Below, piece by piece: positions 20,015 through 29,207 of a stretch of 64,000 bases of DNA (the stretch's first letter is position 1; each line of letters opens with the position of its first letter). Source of the DNA: an uncultured Oscillospiraceae bacterium (GTDB lineage Bacteria > Bacillota > Clostridia > Oscillospirales > Oscillospiraceae); contig CANRIU010000005.1 in NCBI GenBank assembly GCA_947630755.1, positions 1 to 64,000 of the forward strand, written 5' to 3'. The notes below the pieces were generated by a model, which did not search any database, was not told where the DNA came from, and saw only the letters and a program-made list of their open reading frames with translations. The translations under genes and the position numbers were made by a program.

Positions 20015-21193
20015 TCACCTCTCATATCGCACCTCACCGTCGGTGAGGACGTACTTTATCTCCATGTCGTCGTCGAAGATCACAATGTCCGCCGCCCTGC
20101 CCGGGAGCAGCAGCCCCGTCCTGTCGGCTATCCCCGCCGCTCTCGCCGGGGTCTCCGTCATCATCCTGACGGCCTCCCCCAGAGGCGCGCCGCCGATGGT
20201 GCTCATGGTCCTGACAAGCCTGTCGGTGGTGCATATGCTGCCGGCAAAGGCCATCCTGTCCGGCATCTTTGCCACGCCGTCCTCCAGTATCACCCGCTGA
20301 CCGTTGGCAAGGCTCCCCAGTATGCTCTCTCCCCCGGTCTGTCCCGCCGCCCGCATGGCGTCGGTGACAAGGCAAAGCCGCCTCGAGCCTATGAACCTGT
20401 ACGCCGTCTCAAGCAGCGGCCCCGGCAGGTGGCACCCGTCGGCTATGACCTCGCTGGTGAGGGAGTCGAGCAGATACGCGCTCTCCAGCACCCCCGCCCG
20501 GCGAAAGCCCATGTGGCGTGTTATGGTGGACATGGCGGAGTACAGGTGCGTCACATGGCTGTACCCGTGCCGCACGGCCCTCACAACGTCGTCGTACTGC
20601 GCGTCCGAGTGCCCTATGCTTCCGACGATGCCCTTTTGCTCCATCCAGTCGCCCATCTCCAGCGCCCCGGCCCTCTCCGGGGCCACGGTCCAGCGCCGTA
20701 TGTCGGGGCACAGCTCAAAAAGCGCCCTGTACTCCTCCGGGTCCGGGTCGCGGATGTACGCCGGGTCCTGCGCGCCGCACTGGCTCACCGCCAGATACGG
20801 CCCCTCCACATGGACCCCGAAGAATTTGGCCCCGTCACTGAAGCCCTCCCGGCAGGAGTTGTATGTCCTCAGCGCCGCCTCCAGCTCCTCCCGCCCCGCG
20901 GCGAGGGTCGTGGGCAGCATCCCCGTGGTCCCGTGGGTGAGGTGCAGCCGGGACGCCCCGTGAAATGCCTCCCGCGTCCCGTCCATGAAGTCGTGCCCGC
21001 CTCCGCCGTGAACGTGGATGTCAATGAACCCGTGGGAGAGGTAAAGTCCCCTCCCGTCTATGTACGTCTCCCCGGAAAGGCTCCCCCGGGACCCTATCGC
21101 GGCAATTACGCCGCCCTCGATGCCCACCTCCCCGGGGTCGATTATCCCCCCGGAGGCGACAAGCACGTTTCTTATTACTCTCATGGCGATCAT
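20015..21193 (-). CDS. nagA: N-acetylglucosamine-6-phosphate deacetylase
   Basis: GFIDIHVHGGGGHDFMDG; GHSDAQYDD; VTHLYSAMS; LVTDAM. Confidence 0.92.
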   Translation of the reverse strand: MIAMRVIRNVLVASGGIIDPGEVGIEGGVIAAIGSRGSLSGETYIDGRGLYLSHGFIDIHVHGGGGHDFMDGTREAFHGASRLHLTHGTTGMLPTTLAAGREELEAALRTYNSCREGFSDGAKFFGVHVEGPYLAVSQCGAQDPAYIRDPDPEEYRALFELCPDIRRWTVAPERAGALEMGDWMEQKGIVGSIGHSDAQYDDVVRAVRHGYSHVTHLYSAMSTITRHMGFRRAGVLESAYLLDSLTSEVIADGCHLPGPLLETAYRFIGSRRLCLVTDAMRAAGQTGGESILGSLANGQRVILEDGVAKMPDRMAFAGSICTTDRLVRTMSTIGGAPLGEAVRMMTETPARAAGIADRTGLLLPGRAADIVIFDDDMEIKYVLTDGEVRYER

Positions 21194-21217
21194 CCCCGGA
21201 TCAGTTAATGAATAAAT

Positions 21218-22066
21218 TTAATGAGCATTCAAAAGCCCCTTAAGCGCCCTGGCGCTCTCCCGCGTGGCCTCCATGCCCCCGTCGGTAAATTCCTCTCCGG
21301 AGGGCACTCGCATCTGCTCCTCCGTAAGGGTCTTTCCCTTGCGGTAGTGCGTCTCAAGGCTGAGCCACCCGTCGTACCCGTCGGCGGCGAGCCTCTTGAG
21401 CACATCTGCCCAGCCCACAAGCCCCTCCCCGGGGGCGACGCACTCGGGGCCTCCGGCTCCCGGGACCGCGTCCTTCACATGGACGTGGGCGATATACGGC
21501 CTCACCGCCTCGTACCCCTCCGGGAACGGTCTCTCCCCCAGCGGGTCGAAAAGGTCGTTTCCCGGGTCGTACACCGCGGCAAAGGCGTCGTCGTCAAGAA
21601 GCTTGAGCACCCTCGCGAGGGCCGCGTGGTTCGTGGTGTTCACGCTGGGGTCCGCCTCCAGCGCAAGGCGCTTTCCGCCCTTTTTTATGTCCTCCCGGAA
21701 GCCGTAGAGGTGCCCAGCGCAGACCTCCGGCGGCAACGGGCCGCCGGAGGGTGCGAAAAACGCAAACCCCCTAACAAGTCCCGCGCCGAGGATGTCCGCC
21801 GCCTCCATGAGGCGCATAAGCTTGTCCCGCTCCCCGGCTCTGTCCTCCGGGGCGCATTTGCAAAAGCTCCCGGCGATGCAGGGGACAAAAAGCCCCTCGC
21901 CCTCGAGCCTCCGCCTCCACTCCCGAAGCGTCCCCGTGGGCACGGCGTCTATGGGCATCCCCTCGACGCTCCTGAGCTCCACCCCGGAAAATCCCTCCGA
22001 CAACGCAAGCCCCACAGCCTCCTCAAAGCTCTGCGTGGCCTCGTCGGTGATAAATGAAAGTCTCAT
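21218..22066 (-). CDS. Sugar phosphate isomerase/epimerase family protein
   Basis: Xylose isomerase-like TIM barrel: GFSGVELRSVEG, YIAHVHVKDAVPG, GYDGWLSLETHY. Confidence 0.88.
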   Translation of the reverse strand: MRLSFITDEATQSFEEAVGLALSEGFSGVELRSVEGMPIDAVPTGTLREWRRRLEGEGLFVPCIAGSFCKCAPEDRAGERDKLMRLMEAADILGAGLVRGFAFFAPSGGPLPPEVCAGHLYGFREDIKKGGKRLALEADPSVNTTNHAALARVLKLLDDDAFAAVYDPGNDLFDPLGERPFPEGYEAVRPYIAHVHVKDAVPGAGGPECVAPGEGLVGWADVLKRLAADGYDGWLSLETHYRKGKTLTEEQMRVPSGEEFTDGGMEATRESARALKGLLNAH

Positions 22067-22090
22067 CTTCTCCCCCGCGTCAAAAGCCCG

Positions 22091-23122
22091 TCATAATCTC
22101 ACGGGAAGCCCCGTCCTGGAGGACTCGTATATGGCGCATATCACCCGTATCGCGGGTATGGCGTCCTCCGGCGGGAGCATTACCTCCCTGTCCTCCCGGA
22201 CGGCCTGGGCGATGTCCCGCAGAAGCGTAATGTGCCCGTGTATCGCTATGTTCACGTTGCTGCCGGAGCCGCCCATGGCGCCGCCCACCTTGTCCGGGCG
22301 TGCCGGGGCATCGGCCTCGTCAATAAACCTCCACTCCGTTATCCCCTCGTCGTTGAAGGCCACGGTCCCCCTGGAGCCGTGTATGACGAAGGCGGTGGAG
22401 AAGCCGGGGTAGGCCGATGTGGCGCTCTTTATGACGCACACGGACCCGTCCTTCATCTGAAGCACAGCCGCCGCCGTGTCCTCCACGTCAATGTCGTGGG
22501 CCAGCGTCGCCGCCCTTCCGTAGACGGACTCCACCTCGCCCCCCAGCATCCAGAGTATCAGGTCCACCCCGTGGACACCCTGATTCATAACGGCGCCGCC
22601 GCCGTCCAGCTCCCAGGTCCCCCGCCAGTCTCCGCTGTCGTAGTAAGCCTGGTCCCGGTAATATCTCAGGTCCGCCTCGGCAAGGCACACCCGCCCCAGC
22701 TTTCCCTCCCGGACGGCGTTCCGGACGGCTATGGCGGAGGGCATGGTCCGGCGCTGGTGGATGCTCTGCATCTTAACTCCCGCGTCCCGGGCGGCCTTCG
22801 CCGCCGCCTCTGCCCGCTCCGGCGTTATCTCCAGCGGCTTTTCGCAGACGATGTGCTTGCCTGCCCTCGCCGCCATCTCGCAGATCTGCCCGTGTATGCC
22901 GCTGGGCACGCACACGCACACGATGTCCACATCGGGGTCCGCCAGGATCGCCTCATCGTCGTAGTAGACCTTCTGCACGCCGTGCTCTTTGGCGTATTTG
23001 TCCGCCCTCTCCGGCACCGTGTCGCAGCAGGCGTAGAGCACGCAGCCCTCGCCCTTGAGGGCCTTCAGCGCCATCGCGTGGGTAAATGCTATGACCCCGC
23101 AGCCGATTATTCCAAAATTCAT
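22091..23122 (-). CDS. Gfo/Idh/MocA family oxidoreductase
   Basis: MNFGIIGCGVIAFTHAMA; HIVCEKPLEITPE. Confidence 0.9.
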   Translation of the reverse strand: MNFGIIGCGVIAFTHAMALKALKGEGCVLYACCDTVPERADKYAKEHGVQKVYYDDEAILADPDVDIVCVCVPSGIHGQICEMAARAGKHIVCEKPLEITPERAEAAAKAARDAGVKMQSIHQRRTMPSAIAVRNAVREGKLGRVCLAEADLRYYRDQAYYDSGDWRGTWELDGGGAVMNQGVHGVDLILWMLGGEVESVYGRAATLAHDIDVEDTAAAVLQMKDGSVCVIKSATSAYPGFSTAFVIHGSRGTVAFNDEGITEWRFIDEADAPARPDKVGGAMGGSGSNVNIAIHGHITLLRDIAQAVREDREVMLPPEDAIPAIRVICAIYESSRTGLPVRL

Positions 23123-23194
23123 ATTTATCCTCCCGGGCGCGCCGCGCCCCAGCCCGTCAAATGCTTTACTTCCTTTTTGCAGGGAAGGCCCAAA

Positions 23195-24136
23195 TCAAAG
23201 CGCGTACATCTTCCCCGCGGCGGCGCCGTAGCCCCGCTTAAACTCCGGCCCGTCAAAGCTCGGCCCGTCCTCCGAAAGCTCCGAGAGCTTCACCGCCGCC
23301 CCTCCGGCGGCCCTTGACGCCGCCCCGGCGAGGGCGATCTTCACGCTCTCCGTGAGGGCCTCCACCCCCGCGAGGAGGTTCGGCTTCCCCTCCATGAAGT
23401 CCGCGATCTGCTCCATGAGCGCGTCATAGAGCCGCCCGGAGTTTATCTTCAGTACAAATGTGTTCTTCGTCGTTATCACCGTCAGCGTGAAGGGCTGCCA
23501 TGTGCCCGTCATGCAGGTGTAGACGGCGCTTTTACCGTCGGCGAAGGATATATGCCAGCTCTCCGCGTACTTGCCCCCGGCCTCGCCCCGGCCCATGTAG
23601 CGCACCTCCCGCGCCCCGGTCCCGAGTAGTCCGCCGATGGCCTCCACAATATGTATGCCGTAGTTGAACTCATCCACTCCCGTGGTTCCGAGGACGGTGA
23701 TTATCTCCCCCCGCTCAGCTTCCGGCACGGCCAAAAACTCCTGTATCTCGTAGCAGTACCTGGCGCTGGAGGAGCCCAGCACCACCGCGCCCTCCCTTAC
23801 AAGGCGCTCAAGCTTACGCACGTCCCTCAGATTCCCCACCGCGGGCTTGTCGAGGAACACGGGCTTTCCCGCGTTTATAAAGGGCATCGCGCACCTTATG
23901 TGCTCCTCCCAGTCACAGCCCTGGATGAAGCCTATGTCGCACATTCCAGCAAGCTCCTCCAGCGTCCCGCAGCGCCTCTCAAGGCCGTAACGCTCAATGA
24001 AGCCCTCAACCTCCTCCGGTCCCCGGAAGGAGTCGTTGTATACCCCCACATATCCCATGCGCCCGGACTTCTTCATGGAGTCTGCAAAGCCCATGGGGTG
24101 GGATGTGTCTATGTTTACCGCACCAACTCTGATCAT
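23195..24136 (-). CDS. Gfo/Idh/MocA-like oxidoreductase
   Basis: MIRVGAVNIDTSHPMGFADSM; KPVFLDKPAVGNLRDV. Confidence 0.8.
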   Translation of the reverse strand: MIRVGAVNIDTSHPMGFADSMKKSGRMGYVGVYNDSFRGPEEVEGFIERYGLERRCGTLEELAGMCDIGFIQGCDWEEHIRCAMPFINAGKPVFLDKPAVGNLRDVRKLERLVREGAVVLGSSSARYCYEIQEFLAVPEAERGEIITVLGTTGVDEFNYGIHIVEAIGGLLGTGAREVRYMGRGEAGGKYAESWHISFADGKSAVYTCMTGTWQPFTLTVITTKNTFVLKINSGRLYDALMEQIADFMEGKPNLLAGVEALTESVKIALAGAASRAAGGAAVKLSELSEDGPSFDGPEFKRGYGAAAGKMYAL

Positions 24137-24339
24137 CACGGTATCCTCCCATAATCTGTATATTGTTTCCCTGCGGCGGATCTGTCCGCACACATTTTCC
24201 CACACTGTAATTATATAACTACCCTGCACAATTTTCCTGTTTAATTGTCCAGCTTTTATTGCAATTTATCAAATTATCTACCACAACGGGACCCATTTGT
24301 GTTATACTTGACAAAAATCTCAAATTGGAGGCCCGCGCC

Positions 24340-25479
24340 ATGCCTGACTTTGACAAGCTTGCCGAATATATCGACACTCTCTCCCGGGATTTCGACATCC
24401 CCGCGTCCTCCTGCGCCGCGGCTCTGGAGGGCGAGGTCGTCTGGTCCCACTGCTCCGGATTCTCCGACGAGGCCCGCACCCGCCCCGCCTCCATGCGCGA
24501 CACCTACTGGCTCTACTCCGCGACGAAGCTCTTCACCTGCGCAGCGCTGCTGCGCCTTGTGGAGCGGGGCCTTCTCTCCCTCGAGGACCCCGTCTCCAAA
24601 TATCTCCCGGAGTACGCCCGCCTCACCGTCCGGGAGGGCGATTCCCTCCGCCCGGCGAGGGGGCCCATGCTCATCCGCCACCTCTTCACCATGACGAGCG
24701 GCCTTGACTACGACCTTCAGCGCCCCGCCCTGAAGAACGCCCTCTCCCGCCCCGGGGAGCTCACCACCCGCTCTCTCGCCCGTGCCCTCGCCCAGGACCC
24801 CCTGCGCTTCGACCCGGGGGAGCACTTCCTGTACAGTCTCTCCCACGACGTGCTCGCCGCCGTAGCGGAGGTGATCACCGGGCAGCGGTTCTCGGAATAT
24901 TTAAACGACAGCATCATCCGCCCCCTGGGCATGGTCGACGTCACCTTCCACCCCACCTTAGAGCAGCTCTCCCGCCTCTCGGCCCAGTACGCCCACGATT
25001 ACAGGACCCCCCGCGCCACTCCCATAGGGCAGAAAAACACCTTCAACATCTGCGACGGCTGGGAGTCCGGCGGCGGCGGGCTTCTCGGCACGGTGGAGGA
25101 CTACATCAGGCTCCCCGCCGCCCTCGCCAACGGTGGCAGGGCAGGTAACGGCTGGCAGGTCCTCCTCCCCGAGACTATACGGGCGATGTCCGCCCCCCGG
25201 CTCTCCCGGGTCCCTCTTGAGGATTTTCGCCGCCGCAGCCCGGCGGATCTCGCCCACAGCTATGGCCTTGGCGTCCGCGTGCTCACGGACCCCGGCCGCA
25301 GCACCGGCAGCCCCGGACAGTTCGGCTGGGACGGCGCCGCCGGAGCATTTGTAATCGTCGACCCCGCCCACCGCGCCGCCCTCTTCTACGCCCAGCACGT
25401 CTGCACCTCCTATGTCACCTACCAGCAGATCCACCCGACCCTCCGCAGGCTCTTTGCCGAGGCCCTCAACAATAAATAA
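24340..25479 (+). CDS. Serine hydrolase, beta-lactamase class C-like
   Basis: SATKLF (SxxK); GGAGG RBS; paralog of 11425-12558. Confidence 0.87.
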   Translation: MPDFDKLAEYIDTLSRDFDIPASSCAAALEGEVVWSHCSGFSDEARTRPASMRDTYWLYSATKLFTCAALLRLVERGLLSLEDPVSKYLPEYARLTVREGDSLRPARGPMLIRHLFTMTSGLDYDLQRPALKNALSRPGELTTRSLARALAQDPLRFDPGEHFLYSLSHDVLAAVAEVITGQRFSEYLNDSIIRPLGMVDVTFHPTLEQLSRLSAQYAHDYRTPRATPIGQKNTFNICDGWESGGGGLLGTVEDYIRLPAALANGGRAGNGWQVLLPETIRAMSAPRLSRVPLEDFRRRSPADLAHSYGLGVRVLTDPGRSTGSPGQFGWDGAAGAFVIVDPAHRAALFYAQHVCTSYVTYQQIHPTLRRLFAEALNNK

Positions 25480-25528
25480 AAAAGCGCAAAAAATCGCCGC
25501 AGGGGCTGTTGCCCTGCGGCGATCATAT

Positions 25529-25559
25529 TGTCGAAAAAGCCCTTCGGGCTTTTCCGGCA
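25529..25559. repeat. Dispersed palindromic repeat, copy 1
   Basis: tgtcgaaaaagcccttcgggcttttccggca. Confidence 0.7.
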
Positions 25560-25563
25560 CAGC

Positions 25564-27411
25564 TTATCTCTTTCCCTTCATGGCGGCAATGAGCTCCCCG
25601 GCGTCGGGGAACGCGTCGCCGTATATCCTGTGCATCGCCCCCAGGCACTGGGGAAGCCCCTTGACAAGGGTGTTCACGCCGTACCTCGTGCTCAGCGTCA
25701 CGTTCACTCCGCACTGTGTGAGCGCCCACTGGCTGAGTATGTCGTACCCCCCACCCGGGTAGGCCAGCACGTCCACCCGCTCCCCGGTGACGGCCTCTAT
25801 CTGGCTGCGGCTGCGTTCGAAGTCCTTCTGAAGCGCCCGGACGTACTCCTCCTCGTCCTCGTCCTCAAACCTCAAAAGCGTCTCCCGCACATGCCCCCCC
25901 GTCTCGAATGGCGGCCACTGGTGCATATCGTATGTGTGGCTCTGTATGGATATGACGCCGGAGCTTGACATCTCCGCCATCTCCTCCTCGTCAAAGTGGG
26001 GCGTCATAACAAATTCCGTGTCCTTGTAAAACTCCTTGTGCCCCACTGAGACGCCGATGACGAATATCGTCGCCCTCATGCCGTACTTCTCCAAAAGCGG
26101 GTATGCGTACTCGTAATTTGAGTAGTACCCGTCGTCAAAGGTTATGACGACGCACTTCTCCGGAAGCTCCGTCCCCCGGTAAACATAGTCCTCCAAGTCC
26201 CTGAAGGTCACGCTCTCGTACCCGGCCTTTCTGAGCGCCGCGAGCTGGCCCTCCAGCATGGACACCGTCGCCCCCTCCTCGCCGTCGGGCACGATGTTGT
26301 GGTACACAAGTATCGGCACGTCCTTCGTCCACTCGTCTGTCCGGGGCCGGGAGGCGAAAACCGCGTCGTTTCTCTCCACAAGCTCCACTGCGTTCTCCCG
26401 GGTCACATACACCCCGAAGTCCTCCGGGACATACACATCCCCGTTTCCGAACATCCTCGCCAGAGCCATGGACCCCACGCAGTTGCGAAAATGGGTGAGA
26501 TCGTAAAAATACCTCGGCTCCGTGCTCACGCTGCTTATGGAGAAGTCCCAGTAGTCCGTGACCTCGGCAAGGGAGGTGTAAAACTCCTCCGCCTCCTGCC
26601 TGTCCACGCCCTGCATATACCCCGAGTACACCGGCCCGCAGACCACGATAAGGTTGACCCCAGCCTCATCGCACATTTCCTTTATCCTGACAAGGCTCTC
26701 CATCGCCTGCGCCGTCTTTTTCAGCGGCACATGGTAGGTGGGGTAGTCCGCAAAGCCGCTGTACTGCTCTATGGCCTCGTACTCCTCAAGGCCGCTTATT
26801 GGCTCCGCGTCCCGCTCCCGCTTGTCGTAGCAGCCCGTCTTTACGTCAAATACGTCGTAGGGCTCCGCCAGAAGCTCGTCCTTGAAGAAGCTTCTCACCT
26901 TGTCTATGGCGTAGTTTGGGTCAAGGAACAGATACTTCCAGTAAAACGCCGCCAGGGAGCTTTCGTCCACCCGGGCGTGCATCGCCCCCGTCAGGTTGTC
27001 AATGCCCGGGTCGTCGTAGGTGTGCCCGTTGTCGATGTACACGTTCAGAAGTATGTTTTTGACGGTGTAGTTTTTGATTATATATCTCACAAAATCCTCG
27101 GAGTCCAGCATATCCGCCCCGTAGGTGAAGAGATTATAAAACCTCGCGTCCATATACTCGTCAAGCTCCTCCACCGGGAAGGAGCTGGTGGAGGAGCAGC
27201 CGATGATGTATGAGTCGTACTCGTCGCAGTGCCTGTCAAGGTACTCTATCTTCCCCACCCTGGGGTTCAGCGTCTGGCTGTAGGAGTCCCAGTGGAATAT
27301 CACGTCCCCGAACACCCCGAAGGGGTCCACCAGCACGTTGAAGGCCAGCGTCAGAAGCCCGAAGGCGAGGACGGTGCACACAAAGGCGACAAGCCATTTT
27401 TTTGAGCTCAC
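25564..27411 (-). CDS. SGNH-like/DltD-like domain fused to NodB polysaccharide deacetylase domain
   Basis: N-terminal TM then IIGCSSTSSFP and YDLTHFRN; C-terminal VPILVYHNIVPD...VVITFDDGYYSNY...IQSHTYDMH...LAYPGG. Confidence 0.82.
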   Translation of the reverse strand: MSSKKWLVAFVCTVLAFGLLTLAFNVLVDPFGVFGDVIFHWDSYSQTLNPRVGKIEYLDRHCDEYDSYIIGCSSTSSFPVEELDEYMDARFYNLFTYGADMLDSEDFVRYIIKNYTVKNILLNVYIDNGHTYDDPGIDNLTGAMHARVDESSLAAFYWKYLFLDPNYAIDKVRSFFKDELLAEPYDVFDVKTGCYDKRERDAEPISGLEEYEAIEQYSGFADYPTYHVPLKKTAQAMESLVRIKEMCDEAGVNLIVVCGPVYSGYMQGVDRQEAEEFYTSLAEVTDYWDFSISSVSTEPRYFYDLTHFRNCVGSMALARMFGNGDVYVPEDFGVYVTRENAVELVERNDAVFASRPRTDEWTKDVPILVYHNIVPDGEEGATVSMLEGQLAALRKAGYESVTFRDLEDYVYRGTELPEKCVVITFDDGYYSNYEYAYPLLEKYGMRATIFVIGVSVGHKEFYKDTEFVMTPHFDEEEMAEMSSSGVISIQSHTYDMHQWPPFETGGHVRETLLRFEDEDEEEYVRALQKDFERSRSQIEAVTGERVDVLAYPGGGYDILSQWALTQCGVNVTLSTRYGVNTLVKGLPQCLGAMHRIYGDAFPDAGELIAAMKGKR

Positions 27412-27423
27412 TTCACACCCTCC

Positions 27424-28971
27424 TCATATTCGCCCGTAGATAAACTCCCCGGCGCCGCTGCCCGCGCTTATCACCCCGAAGATGAGTATCACCGCAAGGG
27501 GCACGGCGATGGCGAGCCACTGGACGAAGGCCCCCCGCTTTGCAAGGTACGCCCGTATCCCGACTCCCCGCTCCTCGATATACTCCGCCGCCAGCACCAC
27601 GGCGCAGCCCGCCGCCACCAGCGCCAGATCAAAAAAGCTCATGCCAAGCCCCGTCACCACCCCCGGAAGCTCCCGGAGGCGCAGGTCAAAGACGGACCTT
27701 TTGAGCATCACAAGTGACATCTTGAGCCACGGCGCCCTTGTCAGGTACCGCCCGACGAACACCACAAGGGATGTCCTCACAATGCAAAAGGCCCTGTAAA
27801 GCCCGCCGCTCTCATTCACCTTCAGCGCCTTTTTCACCCGCGTGTAAAAGGGCGCAAGAAGTATGGACGATGTGATTATCGCCCCGTTATAAAGCCCGTA
27901 GGCGAGGAACGTCAAATTCGCCCCGTGCCATATGCCGATTATGAAGTAGACAATAAACGTCGCCAGCGACGTGGGCAATATCCTCCCCAGCTTCCCGCTC
28001 AGGTGCTTTCTTGAGAATCGCCCCAGCGCCGCGAAGGGCTTTGACAGGCTCAGGGGATAGAACACATAGTCCCGCATCCACCCGCCGAGGGTCATGTGCC
28101 ACCTGCGCCAGAACTCCGCCAGCGACAGGGAGAATATGGGCCGCCGGAAGTTTTCCGCCATATTAATGCCGAAAAGCCCCGCCGTCCCCCGGACGATGTC
28201 TATCCCTCCGGAGAAGTCGCAGTAAAGCTCGATGGTGTACATCAGCACCGCAAACACCGACGCGCACCCGGGGTACGCGCCCGCGTTGGCGTACACCGCC
28301 CCCACAACTGTCCCGGCGCGGCTAGCAATGACCAGCTTTTTGAAATACCCCCACATCATGAGCTGTATGCCGTCCCGGACCTCGTCCGTGTCCGGCCTTC
28401 TCCCGGCAAAAAGCTGCGGTGCCAGATGCTCGAACCTGTCTATCGGCCCCTGGACCATCTGGGGGAAGAAGCACACAAAGAGAAGATACCTGGGAAAGCT
28501 CCGCTCCGCCGCCGTCTTGCCCCGGGACACATCCGCCACATAGCCTATGGACTGGAAGATGTAAAATGAGATGCCCATCGGCACCACAAGCCCCAGCGCG
28601 GGAAGCCGGAGGAAGGCCAGGCTCTCCGACACGAAGTCCCAGTATTTTATGGCGAAAAGCATCCCGAAATTCACGGCGCAGGCCGCCCCGGTGACGAGAT
28701 GCCGCCTCCTGTCGTGGGACCTTTTTGAGCTCCGGCGCTGCTCGCCGTCCATAGCCGCCCGGCGGTCGTTCTCCCGCTGGAGCAGAAGGGCGGCAAAATA
28801 TGTGGTCACTGCCGTGACCGCCATATACGCCGCGGCGGCGGGTCCCCCCGCCGCGTAAAATATTACGCTCGCCGCCAGCAGCGCCCACCATCTCACCCTC
28901 TGGGGAAGCACCCGGTAGACCACCGCCAGCAGCGCAGCAAAGCCCGCAAAGGCGAAGGACGTGATGGACAT
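27424..28971 (-). CDS. MBOAT family O-acyltransferase (DltB-like)
   Basis: SFYIFQSIGYVADVSRG, MVQGPIDRFEHL, FWRRWHMTLGGWMRDYVFYPL, GIWHGANLTF. Confidence 0.92.
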   Translation of the reverse strand: MSITSFAFAGFAALLAVVYRVLPQRVRWWALLAASVIFYAAGGPAAAAYMAVTAVTTYFAALLLQRENDRRAAMDGEQRRSSKRSHDRRRHLVTGAACAVNFGMLFAIKYWDFVSESLAFLRLPALGLVVPMGISFYIFQSIGYVADVSRGKTAAERSFPRYLLFVCFFPQMVQGPIDRFEHLAPQLFAGRRPDTDEVRDGIQLMMWGYFKKLVIASRAGTVVGAVYANAGAYPGCASVFAVLMYTIELYCDFSGGIDIVRGTAGLFGINMAENFRRPIFSLSLAEFWRRWHMTLGGWMRDYVFYPLSLSKPFAALGRFSRKHLSGKLGRILPTSLATFIVYFIIGIWHGANLTFLAYGLYNGAIITSSILLAPFYTRVKKALKVNESGGLYRAFCIVRTSLVVFVGRYLTRAPWLKMSLVMLKRSVFDLRLRELPGVVTGLGMSFFDLALVAAGCAVVLAAEYIEERGVGIRAYLAKRGAFVQWLAIAVPLAVILIFGVISAGSGAGEFIYGRI

Positions 28972-29198
28972 TACTTCTCCCTGGCCCTGTTTACAAGCTC
29001 ACAGATGGTCTCCGCACTGGCGAAATTCTCCGGCACCAGGTCGTCCACATCTATCTGCACGTCGTAGGCCGACATCAGCTCCGAGACTATCATCACGATG
29101 TCGAGGCTCGTCAGTATCCCGTCCTCCACAAGGTCCTTCTCCGTCTCAAAGTCCACTCCCGGACACACGCTCTGAAGTATCCCGATAAGCTCGTCCAT
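28971..29198 (-). CDS. Acyl carrier protein (DltC-like)
   Basis: EDGILTSLDIVMIVSELMSAYDVQID; TAATG overlap with the MBOAT start. Confidence 0.85.
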   Translation of the reverse strand: MDELIGILQSVCPGVDFETEKDLVEDGILTSLDIVMIVSELMSAYDVQIDVDDLVPENFASAETICELVNRAREK

Positions 29199-29207
29199 TT
29201 TGCCAAA

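Noticed and set aside
18476-21208. 910-aa plus-strand ORF and other long ORFs antisense to genes (e.g. 14500-15831 +, 10059-11306 +, 37895-39391 -, 49820-51364 -)
   Set aside because: They lie opposite well-recognised genes, have low-complexity His/Arg/Pro/Gly/Val-rich translations and arise from third-position GC bias.
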